A DNA stretch of 7,908 nt from Verrucomicrobiota bacterium (GTDB lineage Bacteria > Verrucomicrobiota > Verrucomicrobiia > Limisphaerales > UBA9464), in contig CANGMO010000093.1 in NCBI GenBank assembly GCA_947454295.1, forward strand, positions 1 to 7,908, written 5' to 3'. Within the stretch, counting starts at the first letter, position 1; each line of letters begins with the position of its first letter. The notes under the pieces are model-generated. The model was not told the DNA's origin and searched no databases. It saw only the letters and a program-made list of their open reading frames with translations. Shown here in pieces: positions 1 through 6,424 of the stretch. The translations under genes were made by a program, and so were the position numbers.

Positions 1-363
1 GGCGCCTTTCAGGAAGCGGTGCCGGGCAAGCGAACGGTGTTCGTATCCACCCACCTCATCACCGAGTTCGAGGGCCTGATCGACCGGTTTACGATCATGG
101 AGAAGGGCCGTGCGGTGGTCAGTCTCGACGCCGACGACGCCCGCTCGCGATACCGTCGACTACGGGCGCGATTCGAGGGCGACGCCCCGGCTGATTCGGA
201 GTTCAGCGCCGCCAAATCGGTCAAGCGTGATGGCCGTTCCCTGGAACTCATCGTCAACGGCAACGGCGACACCATGCTCGCAAAGCTCAAGTCGATGAAT
301 CCGGCGGAACTCAGCACTGAGGCGCTAACCCTCGAGGAGATCTTCCTGGTTTCCGTCCGATAG
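1..363 (+). CDS. ABC transporter ATP-binding protein, C-terminal part (5' truncated)
   Basis: The reading frame is open from base 1 and ends at TAG 361-363, giving the last 120 residues of an ABC ATPase. The segment TVFVSTHLITEFEGLIDR (residues 12-29 of the visible part) is the final beta strand plus the H-loop (switch) histidine that contacts the ATP gamma-phosphate. The following IMEKGRAV strand and the C-terminal LTLEEIFL motif are typical of ATPases that pair with ABC-2 type export permeases. Walker A, the signature motif and Walker B lie upstream of the window. The protein should be cytoplasmic and power the permease encoded at 1563-3620. The GTG at 19 is not a plausible start because the frame runs through it and the preceding residues fit the domain. 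Substrate cannot be told from this part. Confidence 0.9.
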   Translation, partial: GAFQEAVPGKRTVFVSTHLITEFEGLIDRFTIMEKGRAVVSLDADDARSRYRRLRARFEGDAPADSEFSAAKSVKRDGRSLELIVNGNGDTMLAKLKSMNPAELSTEALTLEEIFLVSVR

Positions 364-400
364 GCAGCCGGATGACCGGCACGCCCACTCCCGCTCGCGA

Positions 401-1543
401 ATGAACCCAAACGCCCATCGATCCCTCAGCACGAGCCTCCGGTCGGCTGCCGCGCTATTGGCATTGGCCCTGGGTGTTTCGCTCGCCGGTTGTCGGCAGG
501 AGCCATCCAACGCCGTCAAGCTCAGCGCCGAAGTCCTCGATCGCTGCACGGGCGAATTCCAGCCGGACCCCAAAACCCAGGTCCGGGTCACCCGCGAGGG
601 AAAGCAGTTGGGGCTAACCATCAATGGCCGGGACTCACTGTTGTTCGTTCCGGAATCCTCGACGAGTTTCCGTCATCCGCCTTCCGGGACCCGGATTCAG
701 TTTCCCACCAATGCGGCGGGACTGGTGACGCGTCTCGTATTGATTCGCGGCAGTCAAACCAACGAGGCGCCCCGCATCACCGCGTCTGCGGCAATCGCAA
801 CCCAGGAAGCGCCCGCCGGCCCCGAAGGATTTCGGTTTCAAGTGACCGGAAGCGGAGACACGACGGTGGTGCTTTGGGGAAGCGCGGAGGACTGGCGGTC
901 AGTTCGTGACGACGTGGCTCGCGTGGCCCGCGTCGTCACCTGGACCCGCGTTCCGGCAACCGGCGGCACGTGGCCCATTCCACGCACTCCTTCTGAAACG
1001 ATCCGCGCGCTTCACTCGGCGCTGACGCGTGAGGTACCTGCGCGTTCGTTTATTTTTGTCGGACATTCCTTTGGCGGGGCGCTCGCCCGAGTCTACGCCG
1101 CGTCCCATACCAATGGCATCGCCGGCCTGGTGCTGGTCGATCCGTTTCAGGAGGGGTTTGTGGACTGGCTGCAGAGTCACCAACCGGAGAACCACCGGGC
1201 GTTTCTCGTTCAGATGCACCACGGGTACGTGTCCGACTGGCCCTCCACGCGTGCCGAGCTCCTGGCCGCCAGCTCCTTTGCCTCGATTCCAGTGATCGTT
1301 CTCTCCGCCGCCCATCGAGCCGTCCAGACCGGCAACGCACTGGAAGCCGGCCTCGAAAAAACGGCAATGGCTGCGGGCTCGGAGGCAGTTGTCGCCGCGC
1401 ACCGGGAGTGGGTCTCCCGAATCCCGGGCGGCAAACAACTCCTGGTCGAGGGCGCCAGCCACGACATCCCGCACGAGCAGCCTCAGTCGGTTGCCAACGC
1501 CATTCGAACGATCGTGGATCGACTTCAGTCATCCCGTCCCTGA
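401..1543 (+). CDS. Lipoprotein with DUF3471-like domain and alpha/beta hydrolase domain
   Basis: This gene encodes 380 residues. An N-terminal signal ends in the lipobox LAGC (C31), so the mature protein should be lipid-anchored outside the cytoplasm. Residues about 43-126 (LDRCTGEF, then VRVTREGKQLGLTI, LLFVPESSTSFR and a VTRLVLI strand) resemble DUF3471, a small beta domain often attached to serine hydrolases. Residues about 155-375 form an alpha/beta hydrolase: nucleophile elbow GHSFGG with S223, then LVLVDP (D247), then GASHDIPHEQP with the likely catalytic H354. The substrate is unknown; an ester or amide is a guess from the fold. Oddly, the usual oxyanion HG after the VVL strand is WG (residues 159-160). 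The gene sits 37 nt after the ATPase and 19 nt before the permease, implying one operon. ATG 401 is chosen because it gives a complete signal peptide; no clear Shine-Dalgarno site precedes it. Confidence 0.87.
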   Translation: MNPNAHRSLSTSLRSAAALLALALGVSLAGCRQEPSNAVKLSAEVLDRCTGEFQPDPKTQVRVTREGKQLGLTINGRDSLLFVPESSTSFRHPPSGTRIQFPTNAAGLVTRLVLIRGSQTNEAPRITASAAIATQEAPAGPEGFRFQVTGSGDTTVVLWGSAEDWRSVRDDVARVARVVTWTRVPATGGTWPIPRTPSETIRALHSALTREVPARSFIFVGHSFGGALARVYAASHTNGIAGLVLVDPFQEGFVDWLQSHQPENHRAFLVQMHHGYVSDWPSTRAELLAASSFASIPVIVLSAAHRAVQTGNALEAGLEKTAMAAGSEAVVAAHREWVSRIPGGKQLLVEGASHDIPHEQPQSVANAIRTIVDRLQSSRP

Positions 1544-1562
1544 GTTCCAATCCGATATCGCC

Positions 1563-3620
1563 ATGAACCTCAACCTTCGCCTCGGACGCGGCAGCTTTCA
1601 TCCCGCATGGCTGCTGTTGCTGCTCCCGCCCCTGCTGTGGCCGCAGAACGACAGTCTCACCGGGATTCCATGGCTCCTTCAATTCATCGGAGTCATTCCC
1701 ATCCTGCTGGTCCTGATCCCGATCACCGGACTCGCCCGTCGGCAGACGACCTCGCTCTCGCTGCGCCTCGGAAAGGAATTCCGCGCGCAAATGCCGGGCG
1801 CGCTGCTCGCCATTGTGGCGCCATCACTTCTTTTCATGTCCGGGGATCGGGATGCCGCCCGCAACCTTTCGACCATCGCCTATGTGCTCGGGTGCGCGAT
1901 CCTCGGGGCCACCGCGTTCGGGGCGGAGTTTGATCAACGCACCATGGGTTCGCTCCTCACCCAGCCGTTCCGGCGTTGGACGCTGTTTACCGACAAGCTC
2001 ACGGTCCTCGCCGTTCTCCTCACGGTCGCCGCCAGCCAGTTTTTCCTTTGCGACGAACTCTGGGCGAAGTTCGAGCCGAAGCCGCATCTCGACGGCATGG
2101 AGGCCACCCTGGCGGCACTGGTTTCATTCCTCGCCCCTCCGATCCTCGCGTTTTGCACGGGGCCACTGCTGAGTCTGCGGACGCGCAATACGCTCGCAGG
2201 CGCCGTTTTCACCATCGCCATGCCGCTCATCCTGATCATGGCCGGACAGCTCCTTCTCGGCGAGGCGTGGAAGTGGCGCCATCCGGACAAGGAGCTCAAC
2301 GAGTTCGCTCCCCACCTCGAAGCCTGGTGCTGGACCGTGATTCCCTTGTACGCCCTCACCGCGTCGTGGATGGGGTGGTCCGCCTTCGAGAAGTTGCAGC
2401 TCCGTGGCGAGGATCAGGCATTCGGATCGCACCCCCTGGCCCGGCTGCTGGATCATGGTCTGCGTGCACTCTGGCCCCACGGGGGTGGGAACGGAACGGC
2501 CATGCTGCTGCGCAAGGAACTGCGCCTGCAGGTGGTGCCCTGGCTGGTGTCGTCGCTGTTGGTGCTCTCGTGGATATTGCTTTGGTTCTTCCGCCCTGAC
2601 GAGACCGAACCCGTCACGACACCGCGGGCCAGCCTGCTCCACGACTTCACCCTCTTTCTGGCGTTCATCCTGGGCGGCATGAACCTGCTGCTCATCGGTT
2701 CCGCCTGCGTCGCGGAGGAGCGCCAGCTCGGCACCCTCGACTGGCAGCTCACCAGCCCGGCCACCGTGCGACGCCAATGGTGGGTGAAGGCAGGTGTCGC
2801 GATGGGGCTGTCGTTGCTGCTTGGACTGCTGCTGCCGACCGCCATGGTGCTCTCGCTTTGCGGGCAGACCCGCTGGGCGGAAATACTTCCCAAGGAGAAT
2901 TGGCAGATCCTGATGCAGGTGGAGGCGGGGCTCCTCCTGGCCTCACTGGCCATCTATGGATCGTCCGTCAGCCGAAGCACCATCAAGGCCGCATGCACCA
3001 CGATTGGCTTTGGCACCGCGTTGGTCGCGCTTTGTGTTGGCACCGCCAGACTGGTGTTCGATGGATTCCAATCAGCTGAGTTTCAGTTGAACAACGATTG
3101 GAAATCCGACTCCCTGCCCCCAGTGACCTGGGTTGTCGACGGTGACACCGTCCAGACCTTTGGACAACTTGCGTCGACGCTGGCCCCGACGATTGCGATT
3201 GCCGCCATACTTTGGGTTGCCGCGATCAACTTCCGGCGGGGCATCCCCTCGGGATTGGCGCTGATTTGGCAATGGGCCAAACTGAGCTTCGGCCTGGCGG
3301 CGCTGACCTCCGTGGTCATGACCGCCATGGGGTTTCTGCTTCTTGAAGCATTGCACCAAAATCTGGCGAAAACGCCTCACCCTCCGCAGCGCCCCAAGCC
3401 GGTCCTTCAACAACCGCGTGCGTCCGCTGGTGGAACCAGCGTCCGCTTGGATCCCGAAATGGCGGCCCGCTACGGGTTGGCCACGACCAACGGTGCGACT
3501 CTCGGCGGCCGAACCAATACCGGCCTCGAACGGTTCCTGGCCGATCCCGCCATCGTCAAGCGCTACGGCCTGATGGTCCGGCCGGTGCCGTCGACCAACG
3601 CGTCCGCACCCGCGAAGTGA
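1563..3620 (+). CDS. ABC-2 type transporter permease, tandem two-half form
   Basis: This gene encodes 685 residues with many hydrophobic segments (for example 16-25, 36-56, 78-92, 103-120, 145-163, 181-205, 211-232, 327-343, 362-383, 410-432, 452-468, 477-495, 538-555, 574-594). The protein appears to be two permease halves in one chain. The cytoplasmic motif EFDQRTMGSLLTQPFRRWTL (122-141) recurs as EERQLGTLDWQLTSPATVRR (385-404). In ABC-2 exporters this type of E-E-x-x-x-G-T-L segment contacts the ATPase. The chain should lie in the inner membrane and pair with the ATPase ending at 363. The tail (about 600-685) is polar and Pro/Ala-rich and carries a repeated peptide, DPEMAARYGL (630-639) and DPAIVKRYGL (661-670). 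ATG 1563 is chosen because the upstream extension to 1389 overlaps the hydrolase in another frame and has no membrane character. Substrate unknown. Confidence 0.88.
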   Translation: MNLNLRLGRGSFHPAWLLLLLPPLLWPQNDSLTGIPWLLQFIGVIPILLVLIPITGLARRQTTSLSLRLGKEFRAQMPGALLAIVAPSLLFMSGDRDAARNLSTIAYVLGCAILGATAFGAEFDQRTMGSLLTQPFRRWTLFTDKLTVLAVLLTVAASQFFLCDELWAKFEPKPHLDGMEATLAALVSFLAPPILAFCTGPLLSLRTRNTLAGAVFTIAMPLILIMAGQLLLGEAWKWRHPDKELNEFAPHLEAWCWTVIPLYALTASWMGWSAFEKLQLRGEDQAFGSHPLARLLDHGLRALWPHGGGNGTAMLLRKELRLQVVPWLVSSLLVLSWILLWFFRPDETEPVTTPRASLLHDFTLFLAFILGGMNLLLIGSACVAEERQLGTLDWQLTSPATVRRQWWVKAGVAMGLSLLLGLLLPTAMVLSLCGQTRWAEILPKENWQILMQVEAGLLLASLAIYGSSVSRSTIKAACTTIGFGTALVALCVGTARLVFDGFQSAEFQLNNDWKSDSLPPVTWVVDGDTVQTFGQLASTLAPTIAIAAILWVAAINFRRGIPSGLALIWQWAKLSFGLAALTSVVMTAMGFLLLEALHQNLAKTPHPPQRPKPVLQQPRASAGGTSVRLDPEMAARYGLATTNGATLGGRTNTGLERFLADPAIVKRYGLMVRPVPSTNASAPAK

Positions 3621-3628
3621 TCCGAATC

Positions 3629-3648
3629 GCCCGCCGGGAGCGGGCTTT
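3629..3648 (+). terminator. Probable terminator after the ABC operon
   Basis: A perfect 6-bp GC stem, GCCCGC (3629-3634) and GCGGGC (3640-3645), encloses the loop CGGGA and is followed by TTTCC. It begins 9 nt after the permease stop codon. Position and stem strength suit an intrinsic terminator, but the T-run is only three bases, so it may be weak or only stabilise the transcript end. Confidence 0.45.
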
Positions 3649-3649
3649 C

Positions 3650-3676
3650 CACCCCCGGAGTCCGGGTTCCGGGGTG
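3650..3676 (+). other. Second hairpin after the ABC operon
   Basis: The arms CACCCCCGGA (3650-3659) and TCCGGGGTG (3668-3676) pair over nine bases with one bulged C. It directly follows the first hairpin and has no T-run. It may add to transcript-end stability or belong to the 5' region of the downstream phosphofructokinase gene. No function is established. Confidence 0.35.
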
Positions 3677-3692
3677 AATCCCGCCGCATTCC

Positions 3693-3727
3693 CGCCTTGC
3701 CTCGGCTTCCCGCGCCCGGGCAAGGTG
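3693..3727 (+). promoter_or_regulatory. Inverted repeat upstream of the phosphofructokinase gene
   Basis: CCTTGCC (3695-3701) and GGCAAGG (3719-3725) are a perfect 7-bp inverted repeat spaced by 17 nt. One G-T wobble and one more C-G pair extend it outward. It ends 28 nt before the ATG at 3756, so it would lie in the leader of the transcript or act as an operator. I could not place a convincing -35/-10 promoter in 3621-3755. Confidence 0.3.
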
Positions 3728-3743
3728 TCGGCCGATTTTCAAC

Positions 3744-3748
3744 GGAAG
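3744..3748 (+). promoter_or_regulatory. Ribosome binding site of the phosphofructokinase gene
   Basis: GGAAG lies 7 nt before the ATG at 3756. This is a good Shine-Dalgarno match and fixes that start. The three genes upstream lack a comparably clear site. Confidence 0.6.
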
Positions 3749-3755
3749 ACATTCT

Positions 3756-5030
3756 ATGGCTGAACTCATCGGAAACCTTTTGGTCGCCCAGTCCGGGGGC
3801 CCCACGGCGGTCATCAACGCCTCGGTCGCTGGTGTCATCACCGAAGCGGGCCGTCACGACTACATCGAGAACATCTATGGTGGCCTGAACGGCATCCTCG
3901 GCATCCTCAACGAGGACCTGATCGACCTGAACGACGAGAAGGCCAAGTCCATCGACGGCCTCAAGCACACCCCGGCCGCCGCCCTCGGCACCTGCCGCTA
4001 CAAGATCGACTTCAAGAAGAAGCCCGAAAAGGCCGCCCAGGACATGGATCGCCTGTTCGAGGTCTTCAAGGCGCACAACATCCGCTACTTCTTCTACGCC
4101 GGCGGCAACGACTCCCAGGACACCGCCCACAAGATCCATGAGGAGGCGGTGAAGCGCGGCTACGAGATGCGCGTGAACGGCGTGCCGAAGACCATCGACA
4201 ACGATCTCCCGCACACCGACCACTGCCCGGGCTACGGCTCGGTGGTGAAGTACAACTGCGCGACCACCATGGAGATCGGCCTCGACGTGGGCGCCATGGC
4301 CACCGACGACGGCTCCTGCTGCATCATCGAAGTGATGGGCCGCGCCGCCGGTTGGATCGCCGCGGGCACCGTTCTGGCCAAGCAGGGCAACCCCTCGCTG
4401 CCTCCGCACATCATCCTCCTGCCCGAGATCGCGCTCGACGAGGAAGCCTTCCTGAACAAGGTCAAGGCCACCGTCGCCGCCGAGAAGTACTGCATCGTGG
4501 TGGTGGGCGAAGGCCTCAAGAACGCCGCCGGTGAGGAAATCGGCGCCGACAAGAGCCGCCTCGACGCCTTCGGTCATCCGGTGCTCTCCGGGGCTGCCGA
4601 CGCACTGGCTGTCATCGTTCAGGGCAAGCTGAACCTGAAGACCCGCACCGTGAAGCTCGGCTACGCCCAGCGCGCCGCCGCCCACTTCGCCAGCCAGACC
4701 GACGTCGACGAAGCCTTCGCCTGCGGCGCCGCCGCCGTGCGCGCGGCCGTGGACGGCAAGTCGGGCTACATGCCCAAGATCGTCCGTCTCTCGTCCAGCC
4801 CCTACCAGTGGACCATCGAGCTCCACCCGCTGTCCGAAGTGGCGAACGTCGAGCACTTCATCCCCCGCGACTGGATCAGCGAGGACGGCATGATGCCGAA
4901 CGAGAAGTTCGTCGACTACGCCGCTCCGCTCATCGTGGGCGAGGTCAAGGTCCCGACCGTCAACGGTCTCCCGGCCTACGTCCGCCTCGAAAAGAGCCGC
5001 GTCGACAAGGTCCTCTCGCCCCGCGCCTGA
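3756..5030 (+). CDS. Pyrophosphate-dependent 6-phosphofructokinase (PPi--fructose-6-phosphate 1-phosphotransferase)
   Basis: This complete cytoplasmic enzyme of 424 residues phosphorylates fructose 6-phosphate at C1 in glycolysis. The PPi enzymes work reversibly and save ATP. The N-terminal phosphate-donor loop is LLVAQSGGPTAVINAS (8-23). GGNDS (116-120) corresponds to GGDGS of ATP-dependent PfkA. PKTIDND (144-150) holds the catalytic D148 and K145. Asp at the PfkA Gly104 position (D119) and Lys at the Gly124 position (K145) are the known marks of PPi use. MGRAAGW (194-200), GEG (251-253) and the YAQR segment (303-306) match the fructose-phosphate-binding parts. The first Asp of the GGD motif is Asn here (N118). 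Lysine is coded almost only by AAG and third positions are mostly C or G, unlike the neighbours, which suggests high expression. The gene stands alone between two terminators and converges on the next gene. PPi specificity is inferred from motifs. Confidence 0.93.
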   Translation: MAELIGNLLVAQSGGPTAVINASVAGVITEAGRHDYIENIYGGLNGILGILNEDLIDLNDEKAKSIDGLKHTPAAALGTCRYKIDFKKKPEKAAQDMDRLFEVFKAHNIRYFFYAGGNDSQDTAHKIHEEAVKRGYEMRVNGVPKTIDNDLPHTDHCPGYGSVVKYNCATTMEIGLDVGAMATDDGSCCIIEVMGRAAGWIAAGTVLAKQGNPSLPPHIILLPEIALDEEAFLNKVKATVAAEKYCIVVVGEGLKNAAGEEIGADKSRLDAFGHPVLSGAADALAVIVQGKLNLKTRTVKLGYAQRAAAHFASQTDVDEAFACGAAAVRAAVDGKSGYMPKIVRLSSSPYQWTIELHPLSEVANVEHFIPRDWISEDGMMPNEKFVDYAAPLIVGEVKVPTVNGLPAYVRLEKSRVDKVLSPRA

Positions 5031-5047
5031 GTTCCCCTCACTTCAAG

Positions 5048-5083
5048 AAAACGCCGTGCGATTCGCGTCGCCCGGCGTTTTTT
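5048..5083. terminator. Bidirectional intrinsic terminator between convergent genes
   Basis: AAAACGCCG (5048-5056) pairs with CGGCGTTTT (5073-5081), with a 16-nt interior that can form a smaller GCG/CGC hairpin. On the + strand the stem runs into TTTTTTC then TTTTT, suiting the phosphofructokinase transcript that ends 18 nt upstream. On the - strand it is followed by TTTTCTT, suiting the gene whose stop codon is at 5095-5097. Symmetry and placement support shared use. Confidence 0.82.
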
Positions 5084-5094
5084 CTTTTTCGCGG

Positions 5095-6132
5095 CTATTT
5101 GGTCCGCGCCAGAAACTCCGGTCGGAACGTGTACTCCACGATCTCCGAGCCGCCCGAATCGTTCTGAAAGTGCACCCGCATCCGCCACGCGGACTCGTCG
5201 GACCAAAGCATCCACCGGTGGACCACCACCATATCGTCCCCTTCGGCATAGCTGAGTCGGCCATTGAGCGCGCCCCGTCCCTTGCCGGTTAGCAGCACCT
5301 GGTTGCCCGTGGCATCCATCAGCTCAATGCGATCCACCTCCCAACCCCAGGAGGTGCGACCCGCCTCCTTCACCTGGAACCGGAATTCCGCCCAGCGCCC
5401 CTCCCAGTCCACCGGGGGTTCCTGCAATCGTTTGGGATCGGGCACCCCCACCCTGGCCTGCTTCAGGATGAAGCGCTTTGCCCCCACGGATGCTTCGATC
5501 GGCATCTGTGAAGGAAGCCAGCTCGGCACGGTGGTACGCGCGGGATTGGGAACCACGAACTCGGCCACGTCGTACCGGGAGCCATCAGGCCGGGATTGCA
5601 CCACCCGCAGGCGAACCGTTTTCCCGCGGCGTGGAAAGGCGGGGGTTGCGCACACCTCCAGCCAGCGCGGCGGGCCAAATCCAGCCAGCTGACCGGACTG
5701 AAACGGATTGTCGAAGAAAACGAGCGACTCGAAACCCTGCTGATCCACGAGCAGGTATTGCAGTCCGAGGGGGTTGGGCCACGGCGCTTGGGAGTCCAGC
5801 CAGAAACACAGATTGGGCCTTCCATTTGCATAGATGCCCACCGATCCAGGGCTCCACCCCAATGCCCGTTGCCACCGACGGGGAAACACCCCCAGCACCG
5901 CATCGAAGCCACGCGGGGGCGATTGAAACTGCATGCCATAATTCGCACCCTGAAATGTCAGCGATCCACCGTTCAGAAGAACGCCCAATTGCTCTGGTGG
6001 ACGATGAAAGAGCTCCGTCGCGAAGGCCATCAAACCCAGCAGCACCAGCCCCACGGCGCCCAAACCGAAAAGCCACCGTCTGGCGCCTCCATCTGTCACC
6101 AGAGGCACAGTCGATTCGGGTTTCGGAGGCAT
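5095..6132 (-). CDS. Membrane-anchored protein of unknown function
   Basis: I do not recognise this 345-residue protein. It starts with a short polar stretch, then RRWLFGLGAVGLVLLGLMAF (about 18-37) forms one transmembrane segment. The remaining 300 residues are rich in aromatic and charged residues, look mainly beta-stranded, and have no catalytic motif I can name. The arginine pair before the membrane segment favours an N-in anchor with the bulk outside the cytoplasm. Start ATG 6132 is chosen over longer versions (up to 6324) because AAGGA lies 8 nt upstream. The extension also would run through the intergenic hairpin block and gives a low-complexity, non-domain peptide. It is convergent with the phosphofructokinase gene and shares its terminator. 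It is divergent from the DUF1501 gene with a 369-nt gap, so it is probably monocistronic. Length and membrane anchor are visible; function is not. Confidence 0.72.
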   Translation of the reverse strand: MPPKPESTVPLVTDGGARRWLFGLGAVGLVLLGLMAFATELFHRPPEQLGVLLNGGSLTFQGANYGMQFQSPPRGFDAVLGVFPRRWQRALGWSPGSVGIYANGRPNLCFWLDSQAPWPNPLGLQYLLVDQQGFESLVFFDNPFQSGQLAGFGPPRWLEVCATPAFPRRGKTVRLRVVQSRPDGSRYDVAEFVVPNPARTTVPSWLPSQMPIEASVGAKRFILKQARVGVPDPKRLQEPPVDWEGRWAEFRFQVKEAGRTSWGWEVDRIELMDATGNQVLLTGKGRGALNGRLSYAEGDDMVVVHRWMLWSDESAWRMRVHFQNDSGGSEIVEYTFRPEFLARTK

Positions 6133-6140
6133 ACGGCAAA

Positions 6141-6145
6141 TCCTT
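6141..6145 (-). promoter_or_regulatory. Ribosome binding site of the membrane-anchored protein
   Basis: AAGGA on the minus strand is 8 nt upstream of the ATG at 6132. It decides the start in favour of the 345-residue form over in-frame upstream ATG codons at 6219 and 6324. Confidence 0.55.
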
Positions 6146-6248
6146 GGATCAACTGTGAAAAGCGTATTGCCGCACACGAGTTCGACACCAGTCACAACTC
6201 CCCGCCCCTTCAACCCCATCACGCTTATTCCTAGGTCGGTCGTTGACG

Positions 6249-6424
6249 CGTTGAAGGGGTTGAACCGAACTGTGGCATAACCGCGGCAACACCCGCTTCT
6301 GCCGTCCCTTTGGGACTCGACCACGCGACACGCGTCGAAACCCCGGCCTGAAGGCCGGGGCTATTCTCACCCACTTCAGATTCAATTCGCCTCCTTCGGC
6401 GCCGCCCCCTTCAACCCTTCAACG
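6249..6424. repeat. 176-bp intergenic segment bounded by inverted repeats
   Basis: The left end, CGTTGAAGGGGTTGAA (6249-6264), and the right end, TTCAACCCTTCAACG (6410-6424), are inverted copies that differ by one base deletion. A third partial copy, TTCAACCCC, lies just outside at 6209-6217. Between the ends is the hairpin block at 6304-6360. No coding frame inside is convincing. The layout recalls a small non-autonomous repeat unit, but no target-site duplication was found, so an element boundary is not proven. Confidence 0.4.
6304..6360. repeat. Cluster of three adjacent hairpins, REP-like
   Basis: Three stems follow one another almost without gaps. GTCCC/GGGAC has a TTT loop (6304-6316). 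CGA plus CGCG pairs with CGCG plus TCG across an ACA loop with a 3-nt bulge (6318-6337). CCCCGGCC/GGCCGGGG is a perfect 8-bp stem with a TGAA loop (6341-6360). A weaker GCGG/CCGC stem lies at 6283-6296. Strong GC palindromes with tetraloops in intergenic DNA are typical of REP elements, which are mobilised by REP-associated tyrosine transposases in other genomes. No T-run follows, so termination is less likely. Confidence 0.5.

Noticed and set aside
1389..1562. Upstream extension of the permease to an ATG at 1389
   Set aside because: It overlaps the hydrolase C-terminus in another frame and adds a Ser/Arg-rich peptide without family character. ATG 1563 follows the hydrolase stop.
1050..1790. 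246-codon minus-strand frame across the hydrolase-permease junction
   Set aside because: The product is Arg/Gly/Pro-rich and spans two well-supported genes on the other strand.
3072..4856. 594-codon open frame on the minus strand opposite the phosphofructokinase gene
   Set aside because: It runs antisense through the strongly biased phosphofructokinase codons and into the permease. The product is Val/Gly/Ala/His-rich without domains, an effect of G/C third positions.
5478..6234. Two plus-strand frames of 226 and 212 codons
   Set aside because: Both lie antisense to the 345-aa gene, are Pro/Arg/His-rich and have no ribosome binding site. The minus-strand frame has a membrane segment, start site and terminator.
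6243..6280. Promoter-like TTGACG, TTGAAG and GCATAA on the plus strand
   Set aside because: TTGACG to GCATAA has a 26-nt spacer. TTGAAG at 18 nt is part of the repeated TTGAAGG motif, and the position is over 200 nt from the next start codon.
6133..6324. 64-residue N-terminal extension of the minus-strand membrane protein
   Set aside because: It crosses the left inverted repeat and the first hairpin, lacks a signal or domain, and the AAGGA site favours the ATG at 6132.
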